13,285 nt of DNA from VRUE01 sp036524775 (GTDB lineage: Bacteria > Actinomycetota > Thermoleophilia > Solirubrobacterales > 70-9), in the NCBI GenBank assembly GCA_036524775.1, contig DATDBO010000073.1, positions 1-13,285 on the forward strand, in the 5' to 3' direction. Below the pieces are notes generated by a model. It did not search any database. It was not told where the DNA came from and was given only the letters and a program-made list of their open reading frames with translations. The translations under genes were made by a program, and so were the position numbers. Positions 5,606 to 12,864 of the stretch are shown in pieces (the first letter of the stretch is position 1; each line of letters opens with the position of its first letter).

Positions 5606-7058
5606 GCACGCGATGCCCGCAGCTGCGCCAACCCGCCGCGTCCCGCCGCCGAGGCAGCTGAGCGCCAACCCGGTTGTGCGGGTCCTCGACGACGCCCGCA
5701 ACGAGCTCCGCGTGCGGCGCCGCGGCAGCTACCCGCCCGGCCCGCAGGACTTCAACATGGGCCGGACCCTGCAGGCGGCGCGCGACCCGCTGCCGCTGCT
5801 GCTCGGCCTTTACGAAGAGCACGGGCCGATCTTCAGCACCCGTCTCCTCCACAGCCAGGTCGTCTTCATGCTCGGGCCGGAGGCAAACCACTTCATCACC
5901 GTCTCCCACCCGGAGAACTTCCACTGGCGCGAGGGCAGCTTCGGCGACCTGATCCCGCTGCTCGGCGACGGCCTGCTGACGATCGACGACGCCTACCACG
6001 ACCGGGCACGCGAGATCATGATGCCCGCCTTCCACCGCGAGCAGGTGGCGGCTTCGGTCGCGGCGATGATCGCCGAGGCGACGCCGGCGATCGAGCGCCT
6101 GCGCGCCGGCGAGACGGTCGACCTCTACGAGTGGATGCGGGGGCTGGCGATGCGGATCGCGATGCGGGCGCTGCTCGGCCTCGACCCCGACGAGGCCGGC
6201 AAGGGCGCCGCCGCGGCGCACCACTTCGAGCGCGCGCTCGGCTTCTACGGCATCGACTTCCACCTGCGCCTGCTGCGCGGGCCCGGTTCGCCCTGGTCGA
6301 AGATGGTCGCCTCGCGGGCGATCCTCGACGAGATCGTCTACGCCGAGATCGCCCAGCGCCGCGCCGACCCCGACCCCGAGCGGATGGACATCCTCAGCCT
6401 GCTGCTCGGCGTGCGTGACGAGGCGGGGGAGGGCTTCGCTGACAAGGAGGTGCGCGACCAGGTGATGACGCTGATGTTCGCCGGTCACGACACCTCGACC
6501 TCGACCCTGACCTTCATGATGCACGAGCTGGCGCGGCACCCCGACGTGGTCGAGCGGCTCTGCGCGGAGCAGGACGAGGTGCTGGGCGCCGAGCCACCCG
6601 ACATCGACCGGCTCGAGCGCGAGATGCCCTACCTCGACATGGTCATGGACGAGGTGCTGCGCCTCTACCCGCCCGCCTGGATCGGCCCCCGCCGCGCCGT
6701 GCGCGACTTCGAGTTCGGCGGCCACGAGGTGAAGCAAGGCACCTACGTCAACTACTGCTCCTGGGCCAGCCACCACATCCCCGAGGTCTTCCCCGATCCC
6801 GAGGCGTTCATCCCGGAGCGCTTCACGCGCGAGCGCAAGGCGGCGCTGCCGCGCGGCGCCTACGTGCCCTTCGGCGGCGGCCGGCGGATCTGCATCGGCA
6901 AGCGCTTCGGCCAGACCGAGGTGAAGCTGGTGGCGACGATGCTGCTGCAGCGCCTGCGGCTCGACGCCCTCCCCGGCCGCACGATGACGGTTCGCCAGAT
7001 GCCGACCCTCTCGCCCAAGGGCGGCTTGCCGATGCGGGTCCTGGCGCGCGCTACTTGA
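5604..7058 (+). CDS. Cytochrome P450 monooxygenase
   Basis: Haem-thiolate enzyme inserting one oxygen atom from O2 into an organic substrate; soluble, with no membrane anchor seen. 484 residues from ATG 5604 or 481 from ATG 5613. Seen: substrate-region start YPPGPQ..., C-helix HWREG and H-R pattern DRAREIMMPAFH, I-helix oxygen-binding motif AGHDTST starting at A293, K-helix ExxR as EVLR (E350, R353), FIPERF, and the haem-binding loop FGGGRRICIG with the ligand cysteine C430 (numbering from 5604). The sequence is more like the long CYP families of actinobacteria and CYP110/CYP4-like groups than short class I forms, but I do not assign a family. No ferredoxin or reductase gene is adjacent, so electrons must come from elsewhere. 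Its end overlaps the converging glutamine synthetase gene by 8 bases. Substrate unknown. Confidence 0.94.
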   Translation: MHAMPAAAPTRRVPPPRQLSANPVVRVLDDARNELRVRRRGSYPPGPQDFNMGRTLQAARDPLPLLLGLYEEHGPIFSTRLLHSQVVFMLGPEANHFITVSHPENFHWREGSFGDLIPLLGDGLLTIDDAYHDRAREIMMPAFHREQVAASVAAMIAEATPAIERLRAGETVDLYEWMRGLAMRIAMRALLGLDPDEAGKGAAAAHHFERALGFYGIDFHLRLLRGPGSPWSKMVASRAILDEIVYAEIAQRRADPDPERMDILSLLLGVRDEAGEGFADKEVRDQVMTLMFAGHDTSTSTLTFMMHELARHPDVVERLCAEQDEVLGAEPPDIDRLEREMPYLDMVMDEVLRLYPPAWIGPRRAVRDFEFGGHEVKQGTYVNYCSWASHHIPEVFPDPEAFIPERFTRERKAALPRGAYVPFGGGRRICIGKRFGQTEVKLVATMLLQRLRLDALPGRTMTVRQMPTLSPKGGLPMRVLARAT

Positions 7059-9195
7059 TGAAGAGCATCTCCTCGTACTTGGGGAGCGGCCAGAGGTCGT
7101 CGGCGACGACCTTCTCCAGCTTGTCGGCCGCCTCGCGCACTGCCGCCATCGCGGCGATCTGCTTGTCGCGGGCGTGGACCGCCATCTCCATGCCCTCGAG
7201 GCCGGGGTCGGCGTTGGCCGCCTCCAGCTCGCCGAGGGCGGCGACCAGCTCGTCGACGAAGCCGCGCGGCTCGCCCTCGATCGCCGAGACGCCCGACTCG
7301 GCGATCAGCGCCAGGTGGCGCAGCGCGGCCGGCAGGATCATCGTCTTGGCGATCGAGAAGGTCGTCTCCGCCTCGATGTTGGCGCGGATCCAGTACTGCT
7401 CGACCCAGACCTCGTAGCGCGACTCCAGCTCCCGCTTGGAGAGCACGTCGTAGTTCTCGAAGGCGGCAACCGTCTGGTCGGTCAGCACCTCGGGCAGCGC
7501 CTCCGGCGTCGTGCGCAGGTTCTTCAGCCCGCGCTGCTCGGCTTCGGCGTGCCAGGCCTCGTCGTAGTTGTCGCCGCCGAAGCAGACCTGCTTGTTGGCG
7601 CCGTAGGACTCCTTGACCAGCTCGATCACGGCAGTGGCGGCGTCCTCGCCGCTGGCGGTCTTCGCCTCCAGCTGGTCGGCGAGCTCGTCGATCGCCTCGG
7701 CGACGATCGTGTTCAGCACGGTGTTGGGGAAGGCGAGCGACATGCTCGACCCCAGCGCCCGGAACTCGAATTTGTTGCCGGTGACGGCGAAGGGAGAGGT
7801 GCGGTTGCGGTCGCCGCCGTGCATCGGCAGTTTTGGCAGCACCGTCGCGCCAAGCTCGAGGAAGGAAGCGGGGGTGTGGGGGTCGCCCTCGCCGCTGGAG
7901 ATGGCCTCGAAGACTTTCTCCAGCTCGGCGCCGAGGAAGATCGAGATGATCGCCGGCGGCGCCTCGTTGGCGCCGAGGCGGTGGTCCTGGCCGATGTTGG
8001 CGACCGAGGCGCGCAGCAGCCCCTGGTGCTTGTTGACCGCCTGGATCACCGCGGCGCAGAAGAAGAGGAAGTGGATGTTGTCGGCCGGCGTGTCGCCCGG
8101 GTCGAGCAGGTTGGAGCCGGTGTCGGTGCCCATCGACCAGTTGTTGTGCTTGCCCGAGCCGTTGACGCCCGCGAAGGGCTTCTCGTGCAGCAGGCAAACG
8201 AGGCCGTAGCGGCGGGCGACCGCTTCCAGCACCTGCATCATCAGCTGCTGGTGGTCGGAGCCGACGTTCGAGTTCTCGAACACCGGCGCGATCTCGTACT
8301 GGTTCGGCGCCACCTCGTTGTGGCGGGTCTTGACCGGGATGCCGAGCTTGCGCATCTCCAGCTCGGCCTCCAGCATGCAGGCGAGGATCCGCTCGGGGAT
8401 CGAGCCGAAGTAGTGGTCGTCGAGCTCGTGCCCCTTCGGCGGCTTGGCGCCGAACAGCGTGCGGCCGGTCGAGATCAGGTCGGGTCGCTCGAAGAAGTAC
8501 TGCTCGTCGATCAGGAAGTACTCCTGCTCGGCGCCGACGGTGGTGAAGACGCGCTTGCTGTCCTCGTCGCCGAGCAGCCGCAGCGCCTTGATGGCAGAGC
8601 GGGAGAGGGCGTCCATCGAGCGCAGCAGAGGGATCTTGGCGTCGAGCGCCTCGCCGGTCCAGGAGGCGAAGGCGGTCGGGATGCAGAGCAGCGCCCCGTT
8701 GGGGTTCTCGAGGATGAAGGCGGGGGAGGTCGGGTCCCAGGCGGTGTAGCCGCGCGCCTCGAAGGTGGCGCGGACGCCGCCGGTGGGGAAGGAGGAGGCG
8801 TCGGGCTCGCCCTGGATCAGCTCCTTGCCGGAGAAGCCGGCCAGTGCCGTCCCCTCGGCGCCGGGGTCGAAGAAGGAGTCGTGCTTCTCCGCGGTCGAGC
8901 CGGTCAGCGGCTGGAACATGTGGGTGAAGTGGGTGGCGCCGTTCTCCAGCGCCCACTCCTTCATCGCCTCGGCGACGGCGTCGGCGAGCGTCTCGTCGAG
9001 CGCCTCGCCGTGCTCGAGGGTCGCCTGCAGCTTCTCGAAGACGTCGGCGGGCAGCCTTTCGCGCTGCACGGCGACGGAGAAGACGTTGGCGCCGAAGGGG
9101 TCGTTCTCGGGCAGGGTCAGGTCGAGCGCGCCGAGAGCCTCTCCGTTCGAGCTCCACTGCGCGGCGGTCACGTTCTGCTGGCGAATGCGAGTCAT
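7051..9195 (-). CDS. glnN: Glutamine synthetase type III
   Basis: ATP-dependent ligation of ammonia to glutamate, cytoplasmic nitrogen assimilation. 714 residues, the usual size of the GSIII family (about 700-730) and far longer than GSI or GSII (350-470). Seen: N-terminal FGANVFS 34-40 and MFQPLTGSTAEKHDSF 93-108, both typical of GSIII; metal/glutamate motif EQEYFLID 223-230; KTRHNEVAPNQYEIAP 289-304; HEKPFAGVNGSGKHNNWS 337-354; RNRTSPFA 463-470; and NKFEFRALGSS 474-484. The catalytic set looks complete. GSIII is not the common actinobacterial form (GSI), so this may supplement another glnA elsewhere. ATG 9195 fits the family N-terminus; a GAGGGA ribosome-binding-like site lies about 12 bases upstream of it. 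A TACATT -10 (9240-9235, minus strand) is possible. The gene is divergent from the beta-oxidation operon and its TAG overlaps the P450 end. Confidence 0.95.
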   Translation of the reverse strand: MTRIRQQNVTAAQWSSNGEALGALDLTLPENDPFGANVFSVAVQRERLPADVFEKLQATLEHGEALDETLADAVAEAMKEWALENGATHFTHMFQPLTGSTAEKHDSFFDPGAEGTALAGFSGKELIQGEPDASSFPTGGVRATFEARGYTAWDPTSPAFILENPNGALLCIPTAFASWTGEALDAKIPLLRSMDALSRSAIKALRLLGDEDSKRVFTTVGAEQEYFLIDEQYFFERPDLISTGRTLFGAKPPKGHELDDHYFGSIPERILACMLEAELEMRKLGIPVKTRHNEVAPNQYEIAPVFENSNVGSDHQQLMMQVLEAVARRYGLVCLLHEKPFAGVNGSGKHNNWSMGTDTGSNLLDPGDTPADNIHFLFFCAAVIQAVNKHQGLLRASVANIGQDHRLGANEAPPAIISIFLGAELEKVFEAISSGEGDPHTPASFLELGATVLPKLPMHGGDRNRTSPFAVTGNKFEFRALGSSMSLAFPNTVLNTIVAEAIDELADQLEAKTASGEDAATAVIELVKESYGANKQVCFGGDNYDEAWHAEAEQRGLKNLRTTPEALPEVLTDQTVAAFENYDVLSKRELESRYEVWVEQYWIRANIEAETTFSIAKTMILPAALRHLALIAESGVSAIEGEPRGFVDELVAALGELEAANADPGLEGMEMAVHARDKQIAAMAAVREAADKLEKVVADDLWPLPKYEEMLFIK

Positions 9196-9234
9196 CTCTG
9201 TGTCAATCCCTCACTTGGTTCGAAGAGCCCAAGC

Positions 9235-9240
9235 AATGTA
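9235..9240 (-). promoter_or_regulatory. Possible -10 element for glutamine synthetase
   Basis: On the minus strand TACATT (9240-9235) resembles a -10 box, giving transcription from about 9228 and a leader near 33 bases. No convincing -35 is visible at the expected distance. The perfect palindrome at 9264-9279 lies just upstream of the -35 position. Confidence 0.3.
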
Positions 9241-9263
9241 ATGGGAAGCGCCGGGAAATGCCT

Positions 9264-9279
9264 TTGTACCGCGGTACAA
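9264..9279. promoter_or_regulatory. Perfect 16-bp palindrome, candidate operator in the divergent region
   Basis: TTGTACCGCGGTACAA is identical to its reverse complement over all 16 bases. It sits in the 186-base region between the divergent glutamine synthetase and acyl-CoA operon starts, 68 bases from the former and 102 from the latter. Size and symmetry fit a homodimeric repressor such as a TetR-family protein, many of which control fatty-acid degradation genes. No regulator gene lies in the window. For the right-hand operon a TAGCCT (9332-9337) is a weak -10 candidate. Palindrome is certain; role inferred. Confidence 0.6.
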
Positions 9280-9283
9280 CGAT

Positions 9284-9295
9284 CGCCCCGGGGCG
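9284..9295. promoter_or_regulatory. 12-bp GC-rich palindrome next to the candidate operator
   Basis: CGCCCCGGGGCG is a perfect palindrome whose centre lies 18 bases from that of the 16-bp palindrome. It is flanked by ACAAC (9276-9280) and GTTGT (9295-9299), which are also inverted but asymmetrically spaced. In a high-GC genome a GC-only palindrome can arise by chance, so a role is uncertain. Confidence 0.3.
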
Positions 9296-9381
9296 TTGTC
9301 CGCTGTGCGATCGGCTCGCCGGCGGATCGAATAGCCTCCCGAGCCCGCATCCCAAGCCAGAATCCGGAGGACTCAAGCTCA

Positions 9382-11382
9382 ATGTTCGTCTTCAAGGCCG
9401 CCGTCGTCGGCGGCGGCACCATGGGCGGCGAGATCGCGCAGGCGATCGCCGCCTCCGACATCCCCGTCGTCGTCAAAGACGTCGAGCAGAAGTTCGTCGA
9501 CGCCGCGGTGGAGAAAGCCCGCGCCGTCACCGAGGGCCAGCTCGCTCGCCTGGTCAAGAAGGAGAAGCTGACCCAGGAGGGGGCCGACGCGCGCCTCGCC
9601 GAGGTGATGGGCTTGATCGTCGGCGCGACCGACTACGCCGAGTTCGGCGACGTCGACTTCGTCGTCGAGGCGGTGCCGGAGCGGATGGAGATCAAGCAGG
9701 CGGTCTTTCGCGAGCTCGACGCGGCCACGCCCGGCCACGCGATCCTCTCCTCCAACACCTCCTCGCTCTCGATCACCGAGATCGGCGAAGCGACGCTGCG
9801 GCCCGACAAGGTCGTCGGCTTCCACTTCTTCTACCCCGCATCGGTGATGCCGCTGGTCGAGGTGATCGCCGGCGAGGACACCTCGATGGAAACCGCCACG
9901 GCCGCCTACAACTTCGCCCAGGCGATCAAGAAGCAGCCGATCGTCTGCGGCGAGGTCCCCGGCTTCGTCGTCAACCGCGTGCTGATGGCGACGATGGGCG
10001 AGATCTGGCGTGCCCAGGAGGCGGGAGGCCTTTCGCTGAAGGCGATCGACGAGGCGATCGCCGCCGCCAAAGCGGCGCCGATGGGACCGTTCTTCCTCAC
10101 CGACCTGCTCGGCCTCGACACGGTCCTTCACGTCGCCGAGCACCTGCACGACTCCTACGGCGAGAGCTTCTACGTCCACGAGGGCCTGCGGGGGCTCGTC
10201 GCCGACGGCAAGCTCGGCGTCAAGAGCGGCGGCGAGGGCTTCTTCAAGGAGGGCGAGCAGAACGTCCCCGGCGATGCCGAGCCCAACACCGAGGAGCTGG
10301 TCGCGATGTTCACCGGCCGCGCCCTGATCGAGGCCTGCCGGCTGGTCGAGGAGGGCGTCTGCTCGGTCCGCGACATCGACCTCGGGATGATGGCCGGGGC
10401 CGGGCTCGACCCGCGCAAAGGCCTCTTCCCGCCCTTCTGGAAAGCCGACCTGGAGGGCCTCGACACGATCCTAGAGCGGATCGAGCAGCTCGAGGAGAAG
10501 CACGGCGAGCGCTTCGCGCCGCCGGTGACGCTGAAGCGGCTCGTCGCCCAGGGGCGCCTCGGGCTCAAATCGGGTCAGGGCTTCTACGCCTACCCGCAGC
10601 CCGACGAGGGCGAGCAGGCCGAGACGGTGAAGCTGGAGACGCGCGGCGACGTCGCGATCGCCTGGCTCGCCAACGCGCCGATGAACGCGATCTCGCCCGC
10701 CGTGATCCGCGACCTCGGCACGGTCTGGGAGCGGGTCAAGGCCGCCGACGGCGTGGGGGCGATGGTGATCGCCTCCTCGATCCCGGTCGTCTTCTCGGCG
10801 GGCGCCGACATCAAGGCCTTCACGCAGATGGACGAGGGGGCGGGCGAGGAGCTGATCCACACCGCCCACGCGCTGCTGCGCGACTTCGGCACCGACAGCG
10901 TCGCCACGATCGCCGCGGTCAACTCGATCGCCTTCGGCGGCGGCTGCGAGCTGGCGATGGCCTGCGACGTGCGGATCGCCGCCGAGGCGGCCGTCTTCGG
11001 CCAGCCGGAGATCAAGCTGGGGATCGTGCCCGGCTTCGGCGGCACCCAGCGCCTGCCGCGCCTGGTCGGCCCCAACAAGGCGCTGGAGATGAACCTGACC
11101 GGCGAGGCGGTCCTCGCCGGCGAGGCGCTCGAGTTCGGCCTCGCCAACCGGGTCGTGCCGGACCACGAGCTGTTCGAGACGGCGCTGATGTGGGGCCGCA
11201 AGCTGGCCGAGCAGGCGCCGATCGCCCGCGAGCAGATCAAGACCGCCTCCCACAAGGGCGACCTCGACGAGGGCATCGAGGCCGAGAAGCGGGCCTTCGC
11301 CACCGCCTTCGGCAGCAAGGACGCCAAGGAGGGCATCGGCGCCTTCCTCGGCAAGCGCACCCCCAAGTGGAGCGGCAAGTAG
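9382..11382 (+). CDS. Bifunctional 3-hydroxyacyl-CoA dehydrogenase / enoyl-CoA hydratase, dehydrogenase domain first
   Basis: 666 residues. It should hydrate enoyl-CoA to L-3-hydroxyacyl-CoA and oxidise this with NAD+ in beta-oxidation or a related acyl-CoA pathway. Residues 1-185: NAD-binding 3HCDH_N with GGGTMGG (G10, G12, G15), D34 favouring NAD+, catalytic H148 (GFHFFYP) and E160, N125 and N198. Residues about 190-405: two C-terminal 3HCDH domains (PGFVVNRVL; AGAGLDPRKG). Residues about 418-666: crotonase fold with SAGADIKAF 472-480 and both catalytic glutamates, E523 (GGGCE) and E543 (FGQPE). Both activities look intact. FadB and FadJ have the opposite order (hydratase first); the order here is known from archaeal and some actinobacterial proteins such as crotonyl-CoA hydratase/3-hydroxybutyryl-CoA dehydrogenase. 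ATG 9382 has a CCGGAGG site ending 11 bases upstream; the much longer open frame upstream runs antisense through glnN and is an artefact. No thiolase is adjacent. First gene of a three-gene operon. Confidence 0.92.
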   Translation: MFVFKAAVVGGGTMGGEIAQAIAASDIPVVVKDVEQKFVDAAVEKARAVTEGQLARLVKKEKLTQEGADARLAEVMGLIVGATDYAEFGDVDFVVEAVPERMEIKQAVFRELDAATPGHAILSSNTSSLSITEIGEATLRPDKVVGFHFFYPASVMPLVEVIAGEDTSMETATAAYNFAQAIKKQPIVCGEVPGFVVNRVLMATMGEIWRAQEAGGLSLKAIDEAIAAAKAAPMGPFFLTDLLGLDTVLHVAEHLHDSYGESFYVHEGLRGLVADGKLGVKSGGEGFFKEGEQNVPGDAEPNTEELVAMFTGRALIEACRLVEEGVCSVRDIDLGMMAGAGLDPRKGLFPPFWKADLEGLDTILERIEQLEEKHGERFAPPVTLKRLVAQGRLGLKSGQGFYAYPQPDEGEQAETVKLETRGDVAIAWLANAPMNAISPAVIRDLGTVWERVKAADGVGAMVIASSIPVVFSAGADIKAFTQMDEGAGEELIHTAHALLRDFGTDSVATIAAVNSIAFGGGCELAMACDVRIAAEAAVFGQPEIKLGIVPGFGGTQRLPRLVGPNKALEMNLTGEAVLAGEALEFGLANRVVPDHELFETALMWGRKLAEQAPIAREQIKTASHKGDLDEGIEAEKRAFATAFGSKDAKEGIGAFLGKRTPKWSGK

Positions 11383-11393
11383 GGACAGCCACA

Positions 11394-12137
11394 GTGAGCG
11401 CCGCCGAGCGGCTGGCGGAGCTGATCCGCGAGTCGAGCTGCACGGTGGCGCTGACCGGGGCGGGGGTCTCGGTTCCCTCCGGGATCCCCGACTTCCGTAC
11501 GCCCGAGACGGGGCTGTGGGAGAACGTCGACCCGATGGAGGTCGCCCACATCGACGTCTTCGAGCGCGACCCGGCGCGCTTCTGGTCCTACTATCGGCCG
11601 CGCTTCCACTCGCTCGGCGACAAACGGCCCAACGCCGCGCACGAAGCGCTGGCGGAGCTGGAGCGGCGCGGCCTGCTCGAGGGCACGATCACGCAGAACA
11701 TCGATCGCCTGCACCGCGCCGCCGGCTCACGCAACGTGGTCGAGGTGCACGGCTCGATCGCCACCTCGACCTGCCGCGAGTGCGACGCTTCCTACGGGCT
11801 GGAGGAGGTCGACGCGCTCTTCGACGGCGCGGGCGTCGCCAGGTGCGCCGCCTGCGGCGGCCCGGTCAAGCCCGACGTCGTCCTCTTCGGCGAGATGCTG
11901 CCCGAGGCGGCGATGCGCCAGGCTCACGAGCTGGCGGCACGGGCCGAGCTGATGCTCTGCGTCGGCAGCTCGCTCGTCGTCCACCCGGTCGCCGGCCTGC
12001 CGGAAGTGACGGTTGCCTGCGGCGGCCGCCTGGCGATCCTCACCAAGGGCGCCACGCCCTACGACGGTGACGCCGTGCTCAAGCTCGACGGCGAGGTCGA
12101 CGAGGAGCTGGGCGCAGTCCTGGCGGCGCTCTCCTAG
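11394..12137 (+). CDS. SIR2-family NAD-dependent protein deacylase (sirtuin)
   Basis: Removes acetyl or other acyl groups from protein lysines, consuming NAD+ and producing nicotinamide and O-acyl-ADP-ribose; cytoplasmic. 247 residues, normal for bacterial sirtuins. Seen: NAD motif TGAGVSVPSGIPDFR 21-35, TQNID 100-104, catalytic H119 (EVHGS), zinc cysteines C127/C130 and C151/C154, VVLFGEMLP 162-170 and VGSSLVVHP 190-198. All key residues are present. The zinc site and the lack of the class III Ala-Tyr-x-x-Arg pattern argue for a deacetylase rather than a desuccinylase, but this is inference. GTG 11394 is chosen because it gives the usual short N-terminus and follows AGGGAC (11381-11386), which overlaps the previous stop. 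It lies 11 bases after the acyl-CoA gene, and the HAD gene follows after 2 bases, so it is in one operon. Targets may include acyl-CoA enzymes encoded upstream. Confidence 0.94.
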   Translation: MSAAERLAELIRESSCTVALTGAGVSVPSGIPDFRTPETGLWENVDPMEVAHIDVFERDPARFWSYYRPRFHSLGDKRPNAAHEALAELERRGLLEGTITQNIDRLHRAAGSRNVVEVHGSIATSTCRECDASYGLEEVDALFDGAGVARCAACGGPVKPDVVLFGEMLPEAAMRQAHELAARAELMLCVGSSLVVHPVAGLPEVTVACGGRLAILTKGATPYDGDAVLKLDGEVDEELGAVLAALS

Positions 12138-12139
12138 CG

Positions 12140-12814
12140 ATGGCCGATCCGGGCAACGGGGCGTCGGCCACCCCGGCCGCGGTCGTCTTCGACAACGACG
12201 GCCTGCTGCTCGACACCGAGTCGGTCTGGACGCGGGCCGAGCACGACCTTTTCGAGCGCCGCGGGGTCGAGTTCACGCCGGCCGACAAGCGCGAGCTGGT
12301 CGGCACCTCGGCCGAGATCGCCGGCGGCATCCTCGAGCGCCGCCTCGGCGAGCCGGGCCGCGCCGCCGAGCTGATCGAGGAGCTGAACGAGCTGGTCGTC
12401 GCCGAGCTCGAGCACGGCGTCGAGGCGATGGTCGGCGCGCGCGAGCTGCTGCACTCGCTCAAGCAGCGGGGCACGCCGCTGGGCCTCGTCTCCAACTCGC
12501 CGCTCGTCTTCGTGCAGCGCTCGCTGCAGATCGTCGGCTTCCAAGACCGCTTCGACGTCGTGCTCAGCGCCCACGAAGTCGCCGCGCCGAAGCCCTCGCC
12601 GGAGCCCTACCTCGAGGCCTGTCGTCGCCTCGGCGTCGAGCCCGGGCCCGACGTGGTGGCGCTGGAGGACTCGCCGACCGGGGTCACCGCGGCCCGCGCC
12701 GCAGGCCTGACCGTGATCGGCATCCCCTCGATCGAGGGCCTCGCCCTGGACGAAGCTCACCACATCGCCGAGTCCCTCCTCGACGACGTAGTAGCCCGTC
12801 GCCTCGCACTCTGA
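12140..12814 (+). CDS. HAD-superfamily hydrolase, beta-phosphoglucomutase/phosphatase-like
   Basis: 224 residues. Phosphatase or phosphomutase using an aspartyl-phosphate intermediate; cytoplasmic. Seen: motif I FDNDGLLLDTE (nucleophile D18, acid/base D20), motif II LVSNSP (S118), motif III K151 in AAPKPSPEPYLEA, and motif IV LEDSPTGVTAA (E176, D177). The helical cap between motifs I and II (about 30-105) places it among subclass I enzymes such as beta-phosphoglucomutase, phosphoglycolate phosphatase and 2-deoxyglucose-6-phosphatase types. The usual FDMDG is FDNDG here. Substrate cannot be read from sequence. ATG 12140 lies 2 bases after the sirtuin stop without its own ribosome site, so translational coupling is likely. 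A hairpin between converging genes follows 18 bases after the stop. Confidence 0.9.
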   Translation: MADPGNGASATPAAVVFDNDGLLLDTESVWTRAEHDLFERRGVEFTPADKRELVGTSAEIAGGILERRLGEPGRAAELIEELNELVVAELEHGVEAMVGARELLHSLKQRGTPLGLVSNSPLVFVQRSLQIVGFQDRFDVVLSAHEVAAPKPSPEPYLEACRRLGVEPGPDVVALEDSPTGVTAARAAGLTVIGIPSIEGLALDEAHHIAESLLDDVVARRLAL

Positions 12815-12832
12815 AGAACTTATGTCGCGTTG

Positions 12833-12850
12833 ATGACCCTCTGGGGTCAT
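12833..12850. terminator. Hairpin between converging genes, probable bidirectional terminator
   Basis: ATGACCC (12833-12839) and GGGTCAT (12844-12850) are perfect reverse complements around TCTG. TTG before and AAAAGCG after extend the pairing imperfectly (CGC...TT / AA...GCG), and AACTT/AAGTT flank the whole. It lies in the 50-base gap between the HAD stop and the stop of the leftward gene. For leftward transcription the stem lacks a trailing T-run. Confidence 0.55.
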
Positions 12851-12864
12851 AAAAGCGCCAGAAG

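Noticed and set aside
6860..9157. 765-codon minus-strand frame overlapping glnN
   Set aside because: Arg/Ala-rich shadow of glnN in another frame, with no motifs.
7174..9381. Very long open frame antisense to glutamine synthetase, joined to the acyl-CoA enzyme
   Set aside because: It is a by-product of high GC: it runs opposite a fully motif-supported glnN, shows only shadow repeats of Val, Gly, Leu, Asp and Arg, and the real start is ATG 9382 with its ribosome site.
9258..11393. N-terminal extension of the sirtuin frame
   Set aside because: Shadow of the acyl-CoA gene; sirtuin motifs begin after GTG 11394.
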